Origin: Neisseria zoodegmatis
Lineage (GTDB): Bacteria; Pseudomonadota; Gammaproteobacteria; Burkholderiales; Neisseriaceae
NCBI RefSeq assembly: GCF_900187305.1
Contig: NZ_LT906434.1
Span: 868,001-932,000 of the forward strand
Direction of reading: 5' to 3'
Length of the DNA: 64,000 nt
In this document: positions 1 through 9,312 of the stretch, in pieces
Layout of the letters: each line of letters opens with the position of its first letter
Position numbering within the stretch: the stretch's first letter is position 1
The notes under the pieces: model-generated
Databases searched by the model: none
What the model was told of the DNA's origin: nothing
The model's input: the letters and a program-made list of their open reading frames with translations, nothing else
Program-made: the position numbers and the translations under genes

Positions 1-571
1 CCCATCCCGGATTAAAGGAGAAGCTTTTGGGCAACAACGTGCCTTTTTGGTCGGAATGGAAAAAGTGGCCGTCTGAAGTTTCTGTAGCAGTGTAAGCAGG
101 CTTCGGTAAAAAACGGCTTAATTCGTTTCGCCATTTTTGAGCTTCTTGTTCATCTAAAATATATCTGCCTCTAAAGCCCAAATTTAAAATGCTCAGATAG
201 CCTTCGGCTATTTTGGTATTGGGTGATTTATGAGTACATAATTCTTCGATTCTGTCGCACAAAACATCGCCGGCGTGATAAGACTGGAAGAAATGAACTT
301 GCAGCGGTTCCATTTCCCAAGCATCGCGGTCTTGTCCTTGTAGGTGCTTGAGCGCGATTTCGTCTAACAAGGCACATTGTGCATACGATAAGGCATCAAT
401 TTCTTCTGATGAAAAGCCATTCTCGTGCAGATGGTTTTTAAATTGGGTGACTAAGGCTTTGCCATGTTCGTGCCAGGTTGCAGTTGTTTCAGGCGTGGCA
501 CCGGCGGAGAGGGCGGCCACGGCAATGGCGGTATCACGTAAACTGCTTCTGATTAAAAATTGATTATTCAT
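1..571 (-). CDS. tssL: T6SS inner-membrane protein TssL (DotU/IcmH family), 3' end outside window
   Basis: Reading leftward from ATG at 571, the frame stays open to the window edge (190 codons seen, stop not included). The product starts MNNQFLIRSSLRDTAIA and has the DotU/IcmH pattern: a helical cytoplasmic region with YAQCALLDEIAL near residue 64, an aromatic stretch VHFFQSYHAGD, then LSILNLGFRGRY, typical of this family. TssL anchors the T6SS membrane complex together with TssM and TssJ. The single C-terminal membrane helix expected for the family would lie beyond the window. It starts 17 bases after tssK, so the two are almost certainly co-transcribed. The family assignment is by recognised motifs; no alignment was run. 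Confidence 0.82.
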   Translation of the reverse strand, partial: MNNQFLIRSSLRDTAIAVAALSAGATPETTATWHEHGKALVTQFKNHLHENGFSSEEIDALSYAQCALLDEIALKHLQGQDRDAWEMEPLQVHFFQSYHAGDVLCDRIEELCTHKSPNTKIAEGYLSILNLGFRGRYILDEQEAQKWRNELSRFLPKPAYTATETSDGHFFHSDQKGTLLPKSFSFNPGW

Positions 572-588
572 TTACAGATGTCTCTCAA

Positions 589-1992
589 TTAAAGGTTTAC
601 TACGGCGTATAAACTTAAGCGTAAATTGGTTACGGATGCGGGAACGTAAATGCTGAATGCTTGAGATTCCAGCATGCGTTTAAATGCAGGGTGGTTTTTA
701 TCCAGCCGGAAATAAACATTATCCATCCGCACAGGAAGCCCTGCCGGAGCTTGGTTGAGCAGTTGCAGCGGCACGCCCAATACGGCGGTATTGATTACTC
801 TTTCTACGTCATCCGGTGCGCCGACTTTGCTAACTAATGGCAGTTGCTTTTGAAGCTCCAGGAACGACAAAGTATCCGAATGTGCCGATAGGAAGAACTC
901 TGCCGAGCCGTCGATACGGCTATCAAATATTTGAGCTTTCCATTGGGTCGGCTTGAAGTGATCCAAATTGATTTCAATAACAGGAGAAGGAATCACTTCA
1001 TCAAGCAGGTTTCTGATTTTGATTTCCAAACCGCTGAAAGTTTTATATAAATCGTAATGATCGTAGTGATCGATGTTTTCAACCGATTCGGAAATGCGGA
1101 AGGTATAGAGCATTCCCAAAAGTCGGCTGAGTAATTTGTAGAGTTCTTCCGGATGGTGGTTCGGGTGTAATTCCAAATGCGAGATTTCCGGATAAACGCT
1201 GTTTAAGCTGTGTAAAAACCAAAACAGCGTTGAATCCGATACGGAGAAGTCGACAAGGTCTTCGCTGCGTGCTTTTCTGCGTGCAGACAAACTATGAATG
1301 CGTGAGAACAGTAAAGACTTAAGTCTTTGCAGCAGTTCCATTAAATAGGAGGAGCTTTCAAGCAGCACGGAAGGAGGGACATACCGGCTGTCGAAAACCA
1401 ATTTCCCATGCTCGTTTCTAACCAGCTTGGCTAGTGGGCATAAAATGTAGTTATCATTGTTTTCAAAATCGAATCTGAGTTGCATGTTGTATTGTTCAAC
1501 TGCAATTTCGACTTCTTCATCCGAAAATAAATCGGAAACGGTTTGGAAATACTTTTTGAAGCGGCGCGGCGTGCCGATACTGTCTTGTTCTCCCAGTAAA
1601 TTGGAAGTGTGGCTCTGCCAAACCGGGATAGCCAGATAAACAAAAGTACTTTTCGTGGTTTCGGGAACGATGTCTAAAGGACGGGCTTCGATAATATCGT
1701 TGCTCAAGCGGGTATCCAGCAGGATTCCGTCCGGCAGGCATAGTTGCAAAAAATCAACTTTCACTTTGCCGACTTCGAGTGCCTTGTAATCAAGATGCTG
1801 TTGTACAACACCCCAATTAAATGCCCCTGTTGTTTTGAGCATAGTCGCCGATACAAAATCATTGTATTGATTTTGTTGCTGAAAATGCTGAGGCGACAAT
1901 AATATGCCTTCTTCCCATAATGGCTTGTAAATCTTCACGACTGCTTTATTCCTAAAAAATAACCGATAATCATCATTTCTGGACAATAGCAT
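589..1992 (-). CDS. tssK: T6SS baseplate subunit TssK
   Basis: The product is 467 residues. After a 17-residue lead it has the family-typical opening VKIYKPLWEEGILLSPQHFQQQ, then the usual TssK length and C-terminal domain. TssK links the baseplate to the membrane complex and is cytoplasmic. Start choice is uncertain. ATG at 1992 has a strong ribosome binding site (AGGAG, 7 bases upstream). The family-usual start corresponds to an internal GTG at 1938 with a weaker AGGA. I keep 1992 because of the strong site. It is followed by tssL and is divergent from tssB across about 155 bases. Confidence 0.9.
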   Translation of the reverse strand: MLLSRNDDYRLFFRNKAVVKIYKPLWEEGILLSPQHFQQQNQYNDFVSATMLKTTGAFNWGVVQQHLDYKALEVGKVKVDFLQLCLPDGILLDTRLSNDIIEARPLDIVPETTKSTFVYLAIPVWQSHTSNLLGEQDSIGTPRRFKKYFQTVSDLFSDEEVEIAVEQYNMQLRFDFENNDNYILCPLAKLVRNEHGKLVFDSRYVPPSVLLESSSYLMELLQRLKSLLFSRIHSLSARRKARSEDLVDFSVSDSTLFWFLHSLNSVYPEISHLELHPNHHPEELYKLLSRLLGMLYTFRISESVENIDHYDHYDLYKTFSGLEIKIRNLLDEVIPSPVIEINLDHFKPTQWKAQIFDSRIDGSAEFFLSAHSDTLSFLELQKQLPLVSKVGAPDDVERVINTAVLGVPLQLLNQAPAGLPVRMDNVYFRLDKNHPAFKRMLESQAFSIYVPASVTNLRLSLYAVVNL

Positions 1993-2148
1993 ATCTTAGC
2001 TCCTATACTCAAAATAAATAATTAGCGGTATATTTTCAAAACTGAACGAATAGGATGTCGATTCATTGCCGCAGTATGGTTTTTTGAAACGTGTACAAGG
2101 TTTTATCTTTGTATGATTTAAACAACAGTCTTTAGGATGGCAACAATC
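1993..2148. promoter_or_regulatory. Divergent promoter region between tssK-tssL and tssB-tssC
   Basis: This is the only non-coding stretch between two outward-facing T6SS operons, so both promoters should lie here. It is AT-rich. I could not pick a single convincing -35/-10 pair for either side, so the call rests on gene arrangement. Confidence 0.45.
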
Positions 2149-2649
2149 ATGAGTAGCAAGAGTTTTCAAAACGAAGTACCGCCAGCGCGGATTAACATTA
2201 AATTGGATTTGCACACGGGAGGAGCGCAAAAGAAGGTAGAGCTGCCCCTGAAATTATTGGTGGCAGGTGATTACAGCAACGGACAAGACCACAGACCTTT
2301 GGCCGAGCGCGAGAAGGTTAATGTCAACAAAAACAACTTTGATTCGGTGCTCGCCGACTACAATCCCAAAGTGAATATTGCAGTTAAAAACACTTTGGCA
2401 GGCGACGGTAGCGATTTGAACGTTGATCTGAACTTTTCATCTATGGACGACTTCCACCCGGAGCAGATTGCCAGAAGCGTTCCTGAATTGCGTGCGTTGT
2501 TGGCCATGCGTAATTTGTTGCGCGATTTGAAATCCAACTTGTTGGATGACGCCGGCTTCCGTCGTGAATTGGAAACCATTCTGAAAGATGAATCTTTGTC
2601 TAAAGAATTGCGTAACGAGCTGGAAAAAATTGCTCCTGTTGATAAATAA
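2149..2649 (+). CDS. tssB: T6SS contractile sheath small subunit TssB (VipA)
   Basis: The product is 166 residues, the usual TssB length. It has the family-typical N-terminus VPPARINIKLDLHTGGAQKK followed by ELPLKLLVAGDY, and the mid-region signature LAEREKVNVNKNNFDSVL. TssB and TssC form the cytoplasmic sheath whose contraction propels the Hcp tube and VgrG spike. ATG 2149 is preferred over an in-frame ATG at 2137 because AGGATGG lies 8 bases ahead of 2149, while the upstream ATG sits on top of that site. It leads an operon with tssC 39 bases downstream. Confidence 0.93.
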   Translation: MSSKSFQNEVPPARINIKLDLHTGGAQKKVELPLKLLVAGDYSNGQDHRPLAEREKVNVNKNNFDSVLADYNPKVNIAVKNTLAGDGSDLNVDLNFSSMDDFHPEQIARSVPELRALLAMRNLLRDLKSNLLDDAGFRRELETILKDESLSKELRNELEKIAPVDK

Positions 2650-2688
2650 ATTTCAACAACGTAATGAATATTGAATAAGGAAAAGAAG

Positions 2689-4227
2689 ATGCAAAAAGTC
2701 CAGCAAGCCAAAACAACGGTTGTTGAAAACGCTGAAACCACTAAAGGTGGCAATATCTATGAAACACTTTGCCAAAAAATCAATTTAAACGCTGTTGATT
2801 CGGTTATCGATATCGAGAAATTCCAAAGCAATGAAAAGATGTCGGAATCTTCTGCCGATGAGCGTATCGCAGCTGCTGTAAACGTATTCTTAAAGATGGT
2901 TCAAGATTCTTCTCAAAAAGTAGAACGTCTTGACCGCAGCTTATTGGATTACCACATTGCCAGAATAGACGAGAAAATCAGCCGCCAATTGGATGAAATT
3001 CTTCACAATGAAGAGTTTCAAAAGGTGGAATCCGGCTGGCGCGGTTTGAAATTTTTGGTGGATCGCACAGATTTCCGCCGCAATGTGAAAATCGAAATTT
3101 TGGATGTCTCTAAAGAAGATTTGGTACAAGATTTCGAAGATGCGCCCGAAATCTCACAAAGCGGTTTGTACCGCCACACTTACACAATGGAATACGATAC
3201 TCCGGGTGGCGAGCCTATCGGAGCGATTATTTCCAACTACGAATTTGGCCGAAACCCTCAGGATATTGCTTTGTTGCGTAATATTTCCCGCGTTTCCGCT
3301 TCTGCGCACATGCCGTTTATCGGTTCGGTTGGCGCGGAGTTTTTCGGTAAGGAACATATGGAAGAAGTGGCTGCGATTCAGGATATCGCCAGCTATGTTG
3401 ACCGTGCGGAATACATTAAATGGAAGAGCTTCCGCGAAAGCGAAGATTCGCGCTATATCGGTTTGACCCTGCCGCGTTTCCTTGCCCGTCTTCCTTACGG
3501 CAGCGACACTGTGCCGGTGCGCAGCTTCAATTACGAAGAACAAGTTAAAGGTAACGACCACGACCGTTATTTGTGGGCCAATGCTTCTTTTGCGTTTGCT
3601 GCCAATATGGTGCGCAGCTTTATCAATAACGGTTGGTGTGTTCAGATTCGCGGCCCGCAGGCAGGTGGTTTGATTGAGGATCTGCCTATTCACATGTACG
3701 ACTTGGGAACCGGTAATCAGGTGAAAATTCCTACCGAAGTATTGATTCCCGAAACGCGTGAATTTGAGTTTGCCAACTTAGGTTTTGTACCTTTGTCATT
3801 CTATAAAAACCGCGATTATGCCTGCTTCTTCTCTGCCAACTCGGCACAAAAACCGGCTCTGTATGAGACCAAAGAAGCTACTGCCAACAGCCGCATCAAC
3901 TCACGCTTGCCGTATGTATTCTTGCTGTCGCGTCTGGCTCACTACCTGAAACTGATTCAACGTGAAAACATCGGCACTACTAAAGACCGCCGCATGCTCG
4001 AATTGGAGTTGAACACGTGGATTAGCGGTTTGGTAACGGAAATGACCGATCCGAGCGATGAATTGCAAGCTACCCATCCCTTGAGAGAGGCCAAAGTGAT
4101 TGTTGAAGATATCGAAGATAATCCGGGCTTCTTCAAAGTGCGCTTGTATGCCCGTCCGCACTTCCAAATTGAGGGCTTGGATGTGAACTTATCTTTGGTA
4201 TCACAAATGCCGAAAGAAAAGAAATAA
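2689..4227 (+). CDS. tssC: T6SS contractile sheath large subunit TssC (VipB)
   Basis: The product is 512 residues. It carries the highly conserved sheath signatures ESGWRGLKFLVDRTDFR, PIGAIISNYEF, ISRVSASAHMPFIGSVGAEFF and FVPLSFYKNRDYACFFSANS. It interlocks with TssB to build the contractile sheath. ATG 2689 is chosen over an in-frame TTG at 2671 because TAAGGAAAAGAAG precedes it at proper spacing. This is the last structural T6SS gene in the window: a terminator and a Correia-like repeat follow, then unrelated hemL on the other strand, so the structural cluster ends here. Confidence 0.95.
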   Translation: MQKVQQAKTTVVENAETTKGGNIYETLCQKINLNAVDSVIDIEKFQSNEKMSESSADERIAAAVNVFLKMVQDSSQKVERLDRSLLDYHIARIDEKISRQLDEILHNEEFQKVESGWRGLKFLVDRTDFRRNVKIEILDVSKEDLVQDFEDAPEISQSGLYRHTYTMEYDTPGGEPIGAIISNYEFGRNPQDIALLRNISRVSASAHMPFIGSVGAEFFGKEHMEEVAAIQDIASYVDRAEYIKWKSFRESEDSRYIGLTLPRFLARLPYGSDTVPVRSFNYEEQVKGNDHDRYLWANASFAFAANMVRSFINNGWCVQIRGPQAGGLIEDLPIHMYDLGTGNQVKIPTEVLIPETREFEFANLGFVPLSFYKNRDYACFFSANSAQKPALYETKEATANSRINSRLPYVFLLSRLAHYLKLIQRENIGTTKDRRMLELELNTWISGLVTEMTDPSDELQATHPLREAKVIVEDIEDNPGFFKVRLYARPHFQIEGLDVNLSLVSQMPKEKK

Positions 4228-4240
4228 ATTTTGGTCATGC

Positions 4241-4270
4241 AAAAAGCACTCTGATGAAGAGTGCTTTTTT
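4241..4270 (+). terminator. Rho-independent terminator after tssC
   Basis: A stem AAAAAGCACTCT / AGAGTGCTTTTTT with a 5-base loop starts 13 bases past the tssC stop and ends in a T run. Confidence 0.85.
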
Positions 4271-4275
4271 ATACG

Positions 4276-4301
4276 AGGCCGTCTGAAAATTTCAGACGGC
4301 C
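4276..4301. terminator. Inverted DUS pair
   Basis: Two AG-DUS copies (AGGCCGTCTGAAA) face each other and form a near-perfect hairpin followed by TTTTT. It can serve as a bidirectional terminator between tssC and hemL as well as an uptake signal. Confidence 0.8.
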
Positions 4302-4311
4302 TTTTTATTCT

Positions 4312-4452
4312 TATAGTTAATCCACTTAATTTTTAATAAAAGGCAGCAAGCTGCAGACAGTACAGTTGGCTCGCTTCAGCGGCTTACATCATCGTTCTCT
4401 TTGAGCTAAGGCGCAGCAACGCCGTCGTAAAAGTTAATGTGGATTGACTATA
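4312..4452. repeat. Degenerate Correia-type repeat element (CREE/NEMIS-like)
   Basis: The 141-base element is bounded by near-inverted termini, TATAGTTAATCCAC on the left and GTGGATTGACTATA on the right. Its interior contains segments I recognise from Correia elements: GCTGCAGACAGTACAG and CGTTCTCTTTGAGCTAAGGC followed by AGCAACGCCGT. The termini differ from the standard Correia TATAGTGGATTAACA form. It sits between the T6SS terminator and the 3' end of hemL. Confidence 0.72.
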
Positions 4453-4468
4453 TTTAAAGCCAATCATT

Positions 4469-5752
4469 TTATTTCGCCATCTCGGCAAACACTTCTTTGG
4501 CGGTGGCAACGGTTTCGTCTATCAATTCAGGCGTATGCGCGGCAGACATGAAGCAGGCTTCGTAAGCCGAGGGGCCGAACGCCACGCCGCGCTCGAGCAT
4601 GCCGTGGAAGAAGCGTTTGAAATCTTCGATGTTGGAGCGGGTCATGTCGGCATAGCTTTGCGGCGTGCTGTCGGCAAAGTAAAGGCCGAACATGCCGCCG
4701 ACGTAATCGGCGCTGAAGGTAACACCGGCTTCTTTCGAGGCCGTCTGAAAACCTTTAACCAGTTGTTCGGTGAGCTTGGCGAGGTTTTCGTAGAAGCCTT
4801 CGCGTTGGATGATTTCGAGGGTTTTCAAACCGGCGGCCACGGCCACGGGGTTGCCCGACAATGTGCCCGCCTGATACACGCCGCCGAGTGGGGAGATGCA
4901 GGCCATGATGTCTTTGCGGCCGCCGAACGCCGCCAACGGCATGCCGCCGCCGATCACTTTGCCCATGGTGGTTAAGTCGGGCTTGATGCCGTGCAGCGAT
5001 TGCGCGCCGCCCAAAGCCACACGGAAACCGGTCATCACTTCGTCGTAAATCAACACCGCGCCGTGTTGTTTGGTAAGCGAACGCAGGGCTTTGATGAAGT
5101 TTTCAGACGGCCTCACCAAGTTCATGTTGCCGGCAAACGGTTCGAGAATCACGCAGGCGATTTCGCCGCCGATTTTGGCGAAGGTTTCTTCGAGTTGGGC
5201 GAAGTTGTTGTATTCCAAAACCAGTGTGTGTTTGGTGAAATCTCCGGGCACACCGGCGGAACTGGGGTTGCCGAACGTGAGCAGGCCGCTGCCCGCTTTG
5301 ACTAGAAGGCTGTCGGAATGGCCGTGGTAGCAGCCTTCGAATTTGATGATTTTGTCGCGTTGGGTAAAGCCGCGTGCCAAACGGATGGCGCTCATGGTGG
5401 CTTCGGTGCCGGAGCTGACCAAGCGCAATTGTTCCACGCTGGGCACGAGTTTGGCGATTTCCTCGGCAATCACGATTTCGGCTTCGGTGGGCGCGCCGAA
5501 CGACAAACCGCCCAACGCCGCTTCGCGCACGGCTTCAATTACTTCGGGATGGGCGTGGCCGACAATCGCGGGTCCCCACGAGCCTACATAGTCGATATAG
5601 CGGGTATCGTTTTCGTCCCACACATACGCCCCTTGCGCTTTTTTGATAAAGCGCGGGACGCCGCCGACGCTGCCGAATGCGCGCACGGGCGAGTTGACCC
5701 CGCCGGGGATGATGTTTTTGGCACGATTGAAGAGCTGTTCGTTGCGGTTCAT
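4469..5752 (-). CDS. hemL: Glutamate-1-semialdehyde 2,1-aminomutase
   Basis: The PLP enzyme converts glutamate-1-semialdehyde to 5-aminolevulinate for haem synthesis. The product is 427 residues, the usual length, with [19 protein letters not shown] at the N-terminus, [35 protein letters not shown] and the PLP-lysine region [21 protein letters not shown] 5752 has AGGA 9 bases upstream and is preferred to an in-frame TTG at 5761. It is a single-gene unit facing away from rpmE2-rpmJ2. An AG-DUS lies inside the coding region near 4738. Confidence 0.96.
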   Translation of the reverse strand: MNRNEQLFNRAKNIIPGGVNSPVRAFGSVGGVPRFIKKAQGAYVWDENDTRYIDYVGSWGPAIVGHAHPEVIEAVREAALGGLSFGAPTEAEIVIAEEIAKLVPSVEQLRLVSSGTEATMSAIRLARGFTQRDKIIKFEGCYHGHSDSLLVKAGSGLLTFGNPSSAGVPGDFTKHTLVLEYNNFAQLEETFAKIGGEIACVILEPFAGNMNLVRPSENFIKALRSLTKQHGAVLIYDEVMTGFRVALGGAQSLHGIKPDLTTMGKVIGGGMPLAAFGGRKDIMACISPLGGVYQAGTLSGNPVAVAAGLKTLEIIQREGFYENLAKLTEQLVKGFQTASKEAGVTFSADYVGGMFGLYFADSTPQSYADMTRSNIEDFKRFFHGMLERGVAFGPSAYEACFMSAAHTPELIDETVATAKEVFAEMAK

Positions 5753-5905
5753 GGTTAGCAATCCTTTTATCGAATAGATGTATCGGGAGGGCGTGAGGCC
5801 GTCTGAAAAAATGAATGCGTTATTTTAGCAGCTTTATTTTCAGACGGCTGGAGGCATTGAGCAGGAAGTCCGGTATGTTTGAAGATGATTGGGCGTGCCG
5901 CATCA

Positions 5906-5936
5906 ATAAAAAAAAGGCTGCCTGTGAAAGCAGCCT
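5906..5936 (-). terminator. Terminator of rpmE2-rpmJ2
   Basis: On the minus strand, AGGCTGC and GCAGCCT form a stem with a short loop and are followed by a run of Ts, about 35 bases after the rpmJ2 stop. Confidence 0.8.
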
Positions 5937-5971
5937 GACTAAGTCTGTCAACTTGAATGAACGGAATGAAA

Positions 5972-6097
5972 TCAGCGTTGGCGTGCCTTGAAGCGCGGAT
6001 TGCTCTTGCAAATCACGTAAACTCTGCCTTTGCGGCGCACAATTTGGCAGTCGCGATGGCGTTTTTTGGCGGACTTTAAAGAAGATAAAACTTGCAT
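5972..6097 (-). CDS. rpmJ: Ribosomal protein L36, zinc-independent (C-minus) form
   Basis: The product is 41 residues, [20 protein letters not shown] then [20 protein letters not shown]. It is a large-subunit ribosomal protein. It lacks the zinc-binding Cys/His set of the standard L36 and keeps only two cysteines, so it is the zinc-free paralogue that replaces the zinc form under zinc shortage. The start overlaps the rpmE2 stop (ATGATG at 6100-6095); 6097 gives the family-typical N-terminus. It is translationally coupled to rpmE2. Confidence 0.92.
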   Translation of the reverse strand: MQVLSSLKSAKKRHRDCQIVRRKGRVYVICKSNPRFKARQR

Positions 6098-6372
6098 CAT
6101 TTATCCTTTCTGAAAGAGTTCATCATGGATTGGTAACGTTGGTTGAACTTGCTCGCACGGCCTTCGGTGTTATAAGCACGTTGCCTGCCGGTATAAACCG
6201 GATGGGAAGCGGAAGAAGTATCCAACATAAACACAGGATATTCATTGCCGTCGTGCCACTTCATCGTTTTGCCGTGCGTATTGGCGCAGGAACGGATCAA
6301 CCAGCCTTCATTGGCGCCGCTGTCGAAAAACAATACAGTGCGGTAGTCTTCGGGGTGCAGATTGGGTTTCAT
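6097..6372 (-). CDS. rpmE2: Ribosomal protein L31 type B, zinc-independent
   Basis: The product is 91 residues, starting [20 protein letters not shown] and ending in a basic tail. It matches type B L31 (YkgM-like), which lacks the CxxC zinc site of standard L31. In other proteobacteria type B L31 and zinc-free L36 are paired and repressed by Zur, so that zinc is spared from ribosomes when scarce. Here they overlap in one operon behind a Zur-like palindrome at 6391-6405. Confidence 0.94.
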   Translation of the reverse strand: MKPNLHPEDYRTVLFFDSGANEGWLIRSCANTHGKTMKWHDGNEYPVFMLDTSSASHPVYTGRQRAYNTEGRASKFNQRYQSMMNSFRKDK

Positions 6373-6390
6373 AAAATAAGCTCCATTAAA

Positions 6391-6405
6391 TGTTATAATG
6401 TAACA
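6391..6405 (-). promoter_or_regulatory. Zur box overlapping the rpmE2 promoter
   Basis: TGTTATAATGTAACA lies within a longer palindrome with 7-base arms AATGTTA and TAACATT. It matches the Neisseria-type Zur consensus TGTTATDNHATAACA at all but one position. On the minus strand a TATAAT -10 (6405-6410) adjoins it, so a bound repressor would block the promoter. The site lies about 20 bases ahead of the rpmE2 start. Confidence 0.75.
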
Positions 6406-6410
6406 TTATA

Positions 6411-6832
6411 GGCTATTTAAGAATGGTTATCAAGTGTGAGCAGGCTTTGGTAGGATTTCGATTCGAAAATAGGCAGGGTAGGGAGAGGGGAAAGCTTTAC
6501 ATGGGTTCATGTAACAATAGAAAGCGTCCTGATTAATTTTGGATGGAGTAGGCTTTAAAGTAGTGTTTAAATGCTTGGAAGTAGCACTTTTGCAACATGT
6601 AAATGTAATTTGAATTTTTATTTAAAAACAATCTATAAAAGAAAATATTACCTAATTTGATAGGCATAACCTCTAAAAATAAAGCTTAGTGATTCTTAGC
6701 ACCCCAAGGCCGTCTGAAATTTCAGACGGCCTTTTGTCATACCCATATTGGGCAAAGATAGCCATTCTGCTATATTGCCAAAGCATACATATTCAATCCC
6801 GATACTTTGAATACAGTTTTGGAACGCCCGCG
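6411..6832. other. Intergenic region upstream of vgrG
   Basis: I see no credible gene. The region is AT-rich and contains an inverted DUS pair at about 6708-6732 (GGCCGTCTGAAA / TTTCAGACGGCC), followed by about 100 bases leading to vgrG. An ATG-less open frame runs into vgrG from 6689 but crosses the DUS hairpin and has no ribosome binding site. Confidence 0.5.
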
Positions 6833-9292
6833 ATGACCCCGACCCAATCCTACCACCTTACCTTCTCCCGCTTCAGCCCCTCCCTCTCCGTCGTTTCCTT
6901 CACCGCTACCGAAGCACTCAACACAGCCTACCGTCTCGACATCGAACTTACTTCTGTTGATTCAGACTTACCGCTGTCGTCCTACATCAACCAAGCGGCC
7001 AAGTTTACGGTAACGCCGGTGAGTAGCGATGCATTGGGACTGATCGAAGGAATGATCGCCCCCCAAGCGCTGAAGGAATGGAGCGGCATCATCACTTCGT
7101 GCGAGAAGCTGTCGGTATCGGCGGACGAGACCCGTTACCGCATGGTATTGGAACCCCGCATCGCCGCATTGAAGCACCACCGCACTTCGCGTCTGTTTCA
7201 AAACCAAAACGTGCCCGACATTATTTCGTCGCTGTTGAAACACCACGGCTTCTCCGGCGTCGATTTCCGTTTCAATACCTCACGCGAATACGGTGTACGC
7301 GAGTATGTGACCCAGTATCAGGAATCCGACTTTGCCTTTCTCAACCGGCTGTGCGAAGAAGAAGGGATTTGGTATGCCTTCGAGCAGAATGCCCAATATG
7401 GCGATGTGGCGGTATTCGGTGACGATGCCGCCCATTATTTTCGCAGCCACACTTCCCCCTATCCCTACCGCCCCCACGGCGGGTTGGAGAGCGTTGGCGA
7501 GGAAGCGGTGTTTGCCTTACAGGTGAAGCACAATCCCATTCTCGAATCCATCCGCGTCGGCGACTACAACTACCGCGATGCCGATACCGACTTATCGTCC
7601 GCAGTAACGGCGAAGGGTACGGAAACCGACAGCAGCGTCTTACTCGGCAGCGACAGCCATTGGGGTTTGCATCAAAAAACACCCGAAGAAGCCCAACTTC
7701 AGACGGCCTTACTGCAACAGCTCGACCACAGCCGCCGTATCGTCGCTTCCGGCAGCGGCAACATCACCGCGCTTCGCCCCGGTCTGGTGTTTCAGACGGC
7801 CCCGGCTTTCAGCGAAGCACCCAACGGCTGGTTGGCGGTATCGCTCACCCACAGCGGCAGCCGCGACCAAGCATACAGCCATACTTTCACCGCCATTCCC
7901 GCCGACAGCATCTTCCGCCCCGAACGCATCACCCCGTTGCCGAAGATCCAAGGCAGCCTTCCCGCCAGAGTCACCAGCCCCGGCAACTACACCTACGCCT
8001 ATATCGACAATATGGGCCGTTACCGCGTCAAACTGCCGTTCGACCTTGATGAATGGAGTCCGGGCGGAGAAAGCCGTCCCATCCGCTTAGCCAAGCCCTA
8101 TGCCGGCCCCGACTACGGCCAACACTTCCCGCTGCACGAAGGCACCGAAGTAATGCTGTCGTTCGTACAGGGCAATCCCGACAGGCCCTACATCAGCGGA
8201 GTGATGCACGACAGTTCCCACCCCGACCACGTGCCTGCCGATTGGAACACCCGCAACGTTATCCGTACTTGGGCGAATAATAAGCTGCGCATGGAAGACA
8301 AACAGGGGCAGGAACACATCAAATTGGCGACCGAATACGGCAAAACCCAACTCAACCTCGGCCATATCGTCGACAGCCAGAGACAAAAACGCGGCGACAA
8401 CGGCGAAGGGTTTGAATTGCGTACCGACAGTTGGGGTGCGGTTAGGGCGGGGAAAGGCTTGTTCATCAGTACCGACGCCCAAAATCAGGCTTCGGGACAG
8501 GTATTGGATATGGATGCCGCCATCGCCCAGCTCGAACAAGCAATCTCCCTAGCCAAAAGCCTCAATAAAGCCGCCCACACCGCCCAAAACGAAGCCACCG
8601 AGGCCGAAGCACAGGCAGGCCGTCTGAACGACAGCCTCAAACAGCTGCAACGCGCCGGCATCATCCAATCCGCCCCCGACGGCATCGCCAGCGCCACTCC
8701 GCAAAGCCAGCTGCACACCGCCGGCCAACACATCCACCATATCAGCGGCGGCGACACCGACATCAGCGCCGGCCGCAACTTCACTGCCCATGCGGTCGAG
8801 AGCGTCAACCTGTTCGCCCAAAGCAAAGGAGCAAAACTCCAAGCCAATCAGGGCAAAGTGGAGATACAGGCGCAGAACGACGAGATGCAAATCAACGCCC
8901 TCAAAGACGCCACCATTACCAGCAGCGCGGGCAAAGTGACCGTGGCGGCCAAAGACGAAATCCTGCTCATCAGCGGCGGGGCGTACATCAAGATTAAGGA
9001 TGGCAACATTGAGCTGGGCTGTCCGAAGATGGTGTGGGTGAAGTGTGCGGGGTTTCAGGTGATGGGGCCGAGTAGTATGAATTTTAATTTAGTTGATTTC
9101 CCTAAAAGTAATAATGAGGCGTTTTGTCTTTTAGATGACCAAGGCTTACCTATAGCAGGATTTAAATATAAAATAATTTCATCAAGTGGTGAAATTTACC
9201 GCGGTATTACCGATAAAAACGGTATGACAGTACGTATAGACAGCGGATTAGATATAGAGGATTTGCAGATTTATGAAGACTTTGAAGATTAA
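6833..9292 (+). CDS. vgrG: T6SS spike protein VgrG with C-terminal transthyretin-like tail
   Basis: The product is 819 residues. The gp27-like base comes first (SYHLTFSRFSPSLSVVSF onward). A gp5-like OB-fold follows near residues 390-465 (DNMGRYRVKLPFD, FPLHEGTEVMLSFVQGNPDR), then a helical/coiled segment at about 563-613, a DUF2345 beta-helix needle at about 620-745, and an AT-rich tail of about 68 residues. The tail resembles the transthyretin-like domains that dock Tle1 effectors on VgrG (LLDDQGLPIAGFKYKI, YRGITDKNGMT). ATG 6833 gives the family-typical N-terminus. The sharp fall in GC near 9085 marks where the tail and effector genes were exchanged. tle1 follows after 20 bases. Confidence 0.92.
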   Translation: MTPTQSYHLTFSRFSPSLSVVSFTATEALNTAYRLDIELTSVDSDLPLSSYINQAAKFTVTPVSSDALGLIEGMIAPQALKEWSGIITSCEKLSVSADETRYRMVLEPRIAALKHHRTSRLFQNQNVPDIISSLLKHHGFSGVDFRFNTSREYGVREYVTQYQESDFAFLNRLCEEEGIWYAFEQNAQYGDVAVFGDDAAHYFRSHTSPYPYRPHGGLESVGEEAVFALQVKHNPILESIRVGDYNYRDADTDLSSAVTAKGTETDSSVLLGSDSHWGLHQKTPEEAQLQTALLQQLDHSRRIVASGSGNITALRPGLVFQTAPAFSEAPNGWLAVSLTHSGSRDQAYSHTFTAIPADSIFRPERITPLPKIQGSLPARVTSPGNYTYAYIDNMGRYRVKLPFDLDEWSPGGESRPIRLAKPYAGPDYGQHFPLHEGTEVMLSFVQGNPDRPYISGVMHDSSHPDHVPADWNTRNVIRTWANNKLRMEDKQGQEHIKLATEYGKTQLNLGHIVDSQRQKRGDNGEGFELRTDSWGAVRAGKGLFISTDAQNQASGQVLDMDAAIAQLEQAISLAKSLNKAAHTAQNEATEAEAQAGRLNDSLKQLQRAGIIQSAPDGIASATPQSQLHTAGQHIHHISGGDTDISAGRNFTAHAVESVNLFAQSKGAKLQANQGKVEIQAQNDEMQINALKDATITSSAGKVTVAAKDEILLISGGAYIKIKDGNIELGCPKMVWVKCAGFQVMGPSSMNFNLVDFPKSNNEAFCLLDDQGLPIAGFKYKIISSSGEIYRGITDKNGMTVRIDSGLDIEDLQIYEDFED

Positions 9293-9312
9293 TTTCAAAT
9301 GGAGTAAATGAT

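Noticed and set aside
1938-1992. GTG 1938 as the start of tssK
   Set aside because: It fits the family N-terminus, but ATG 1992 has a much stronger ribosome binding site; kept only as an alternative.
2358-2753. Hydrophobic minus-strand frame over tssB
   Set aside because: It lies antisense inside the strongly supported tssB-tssC operon.
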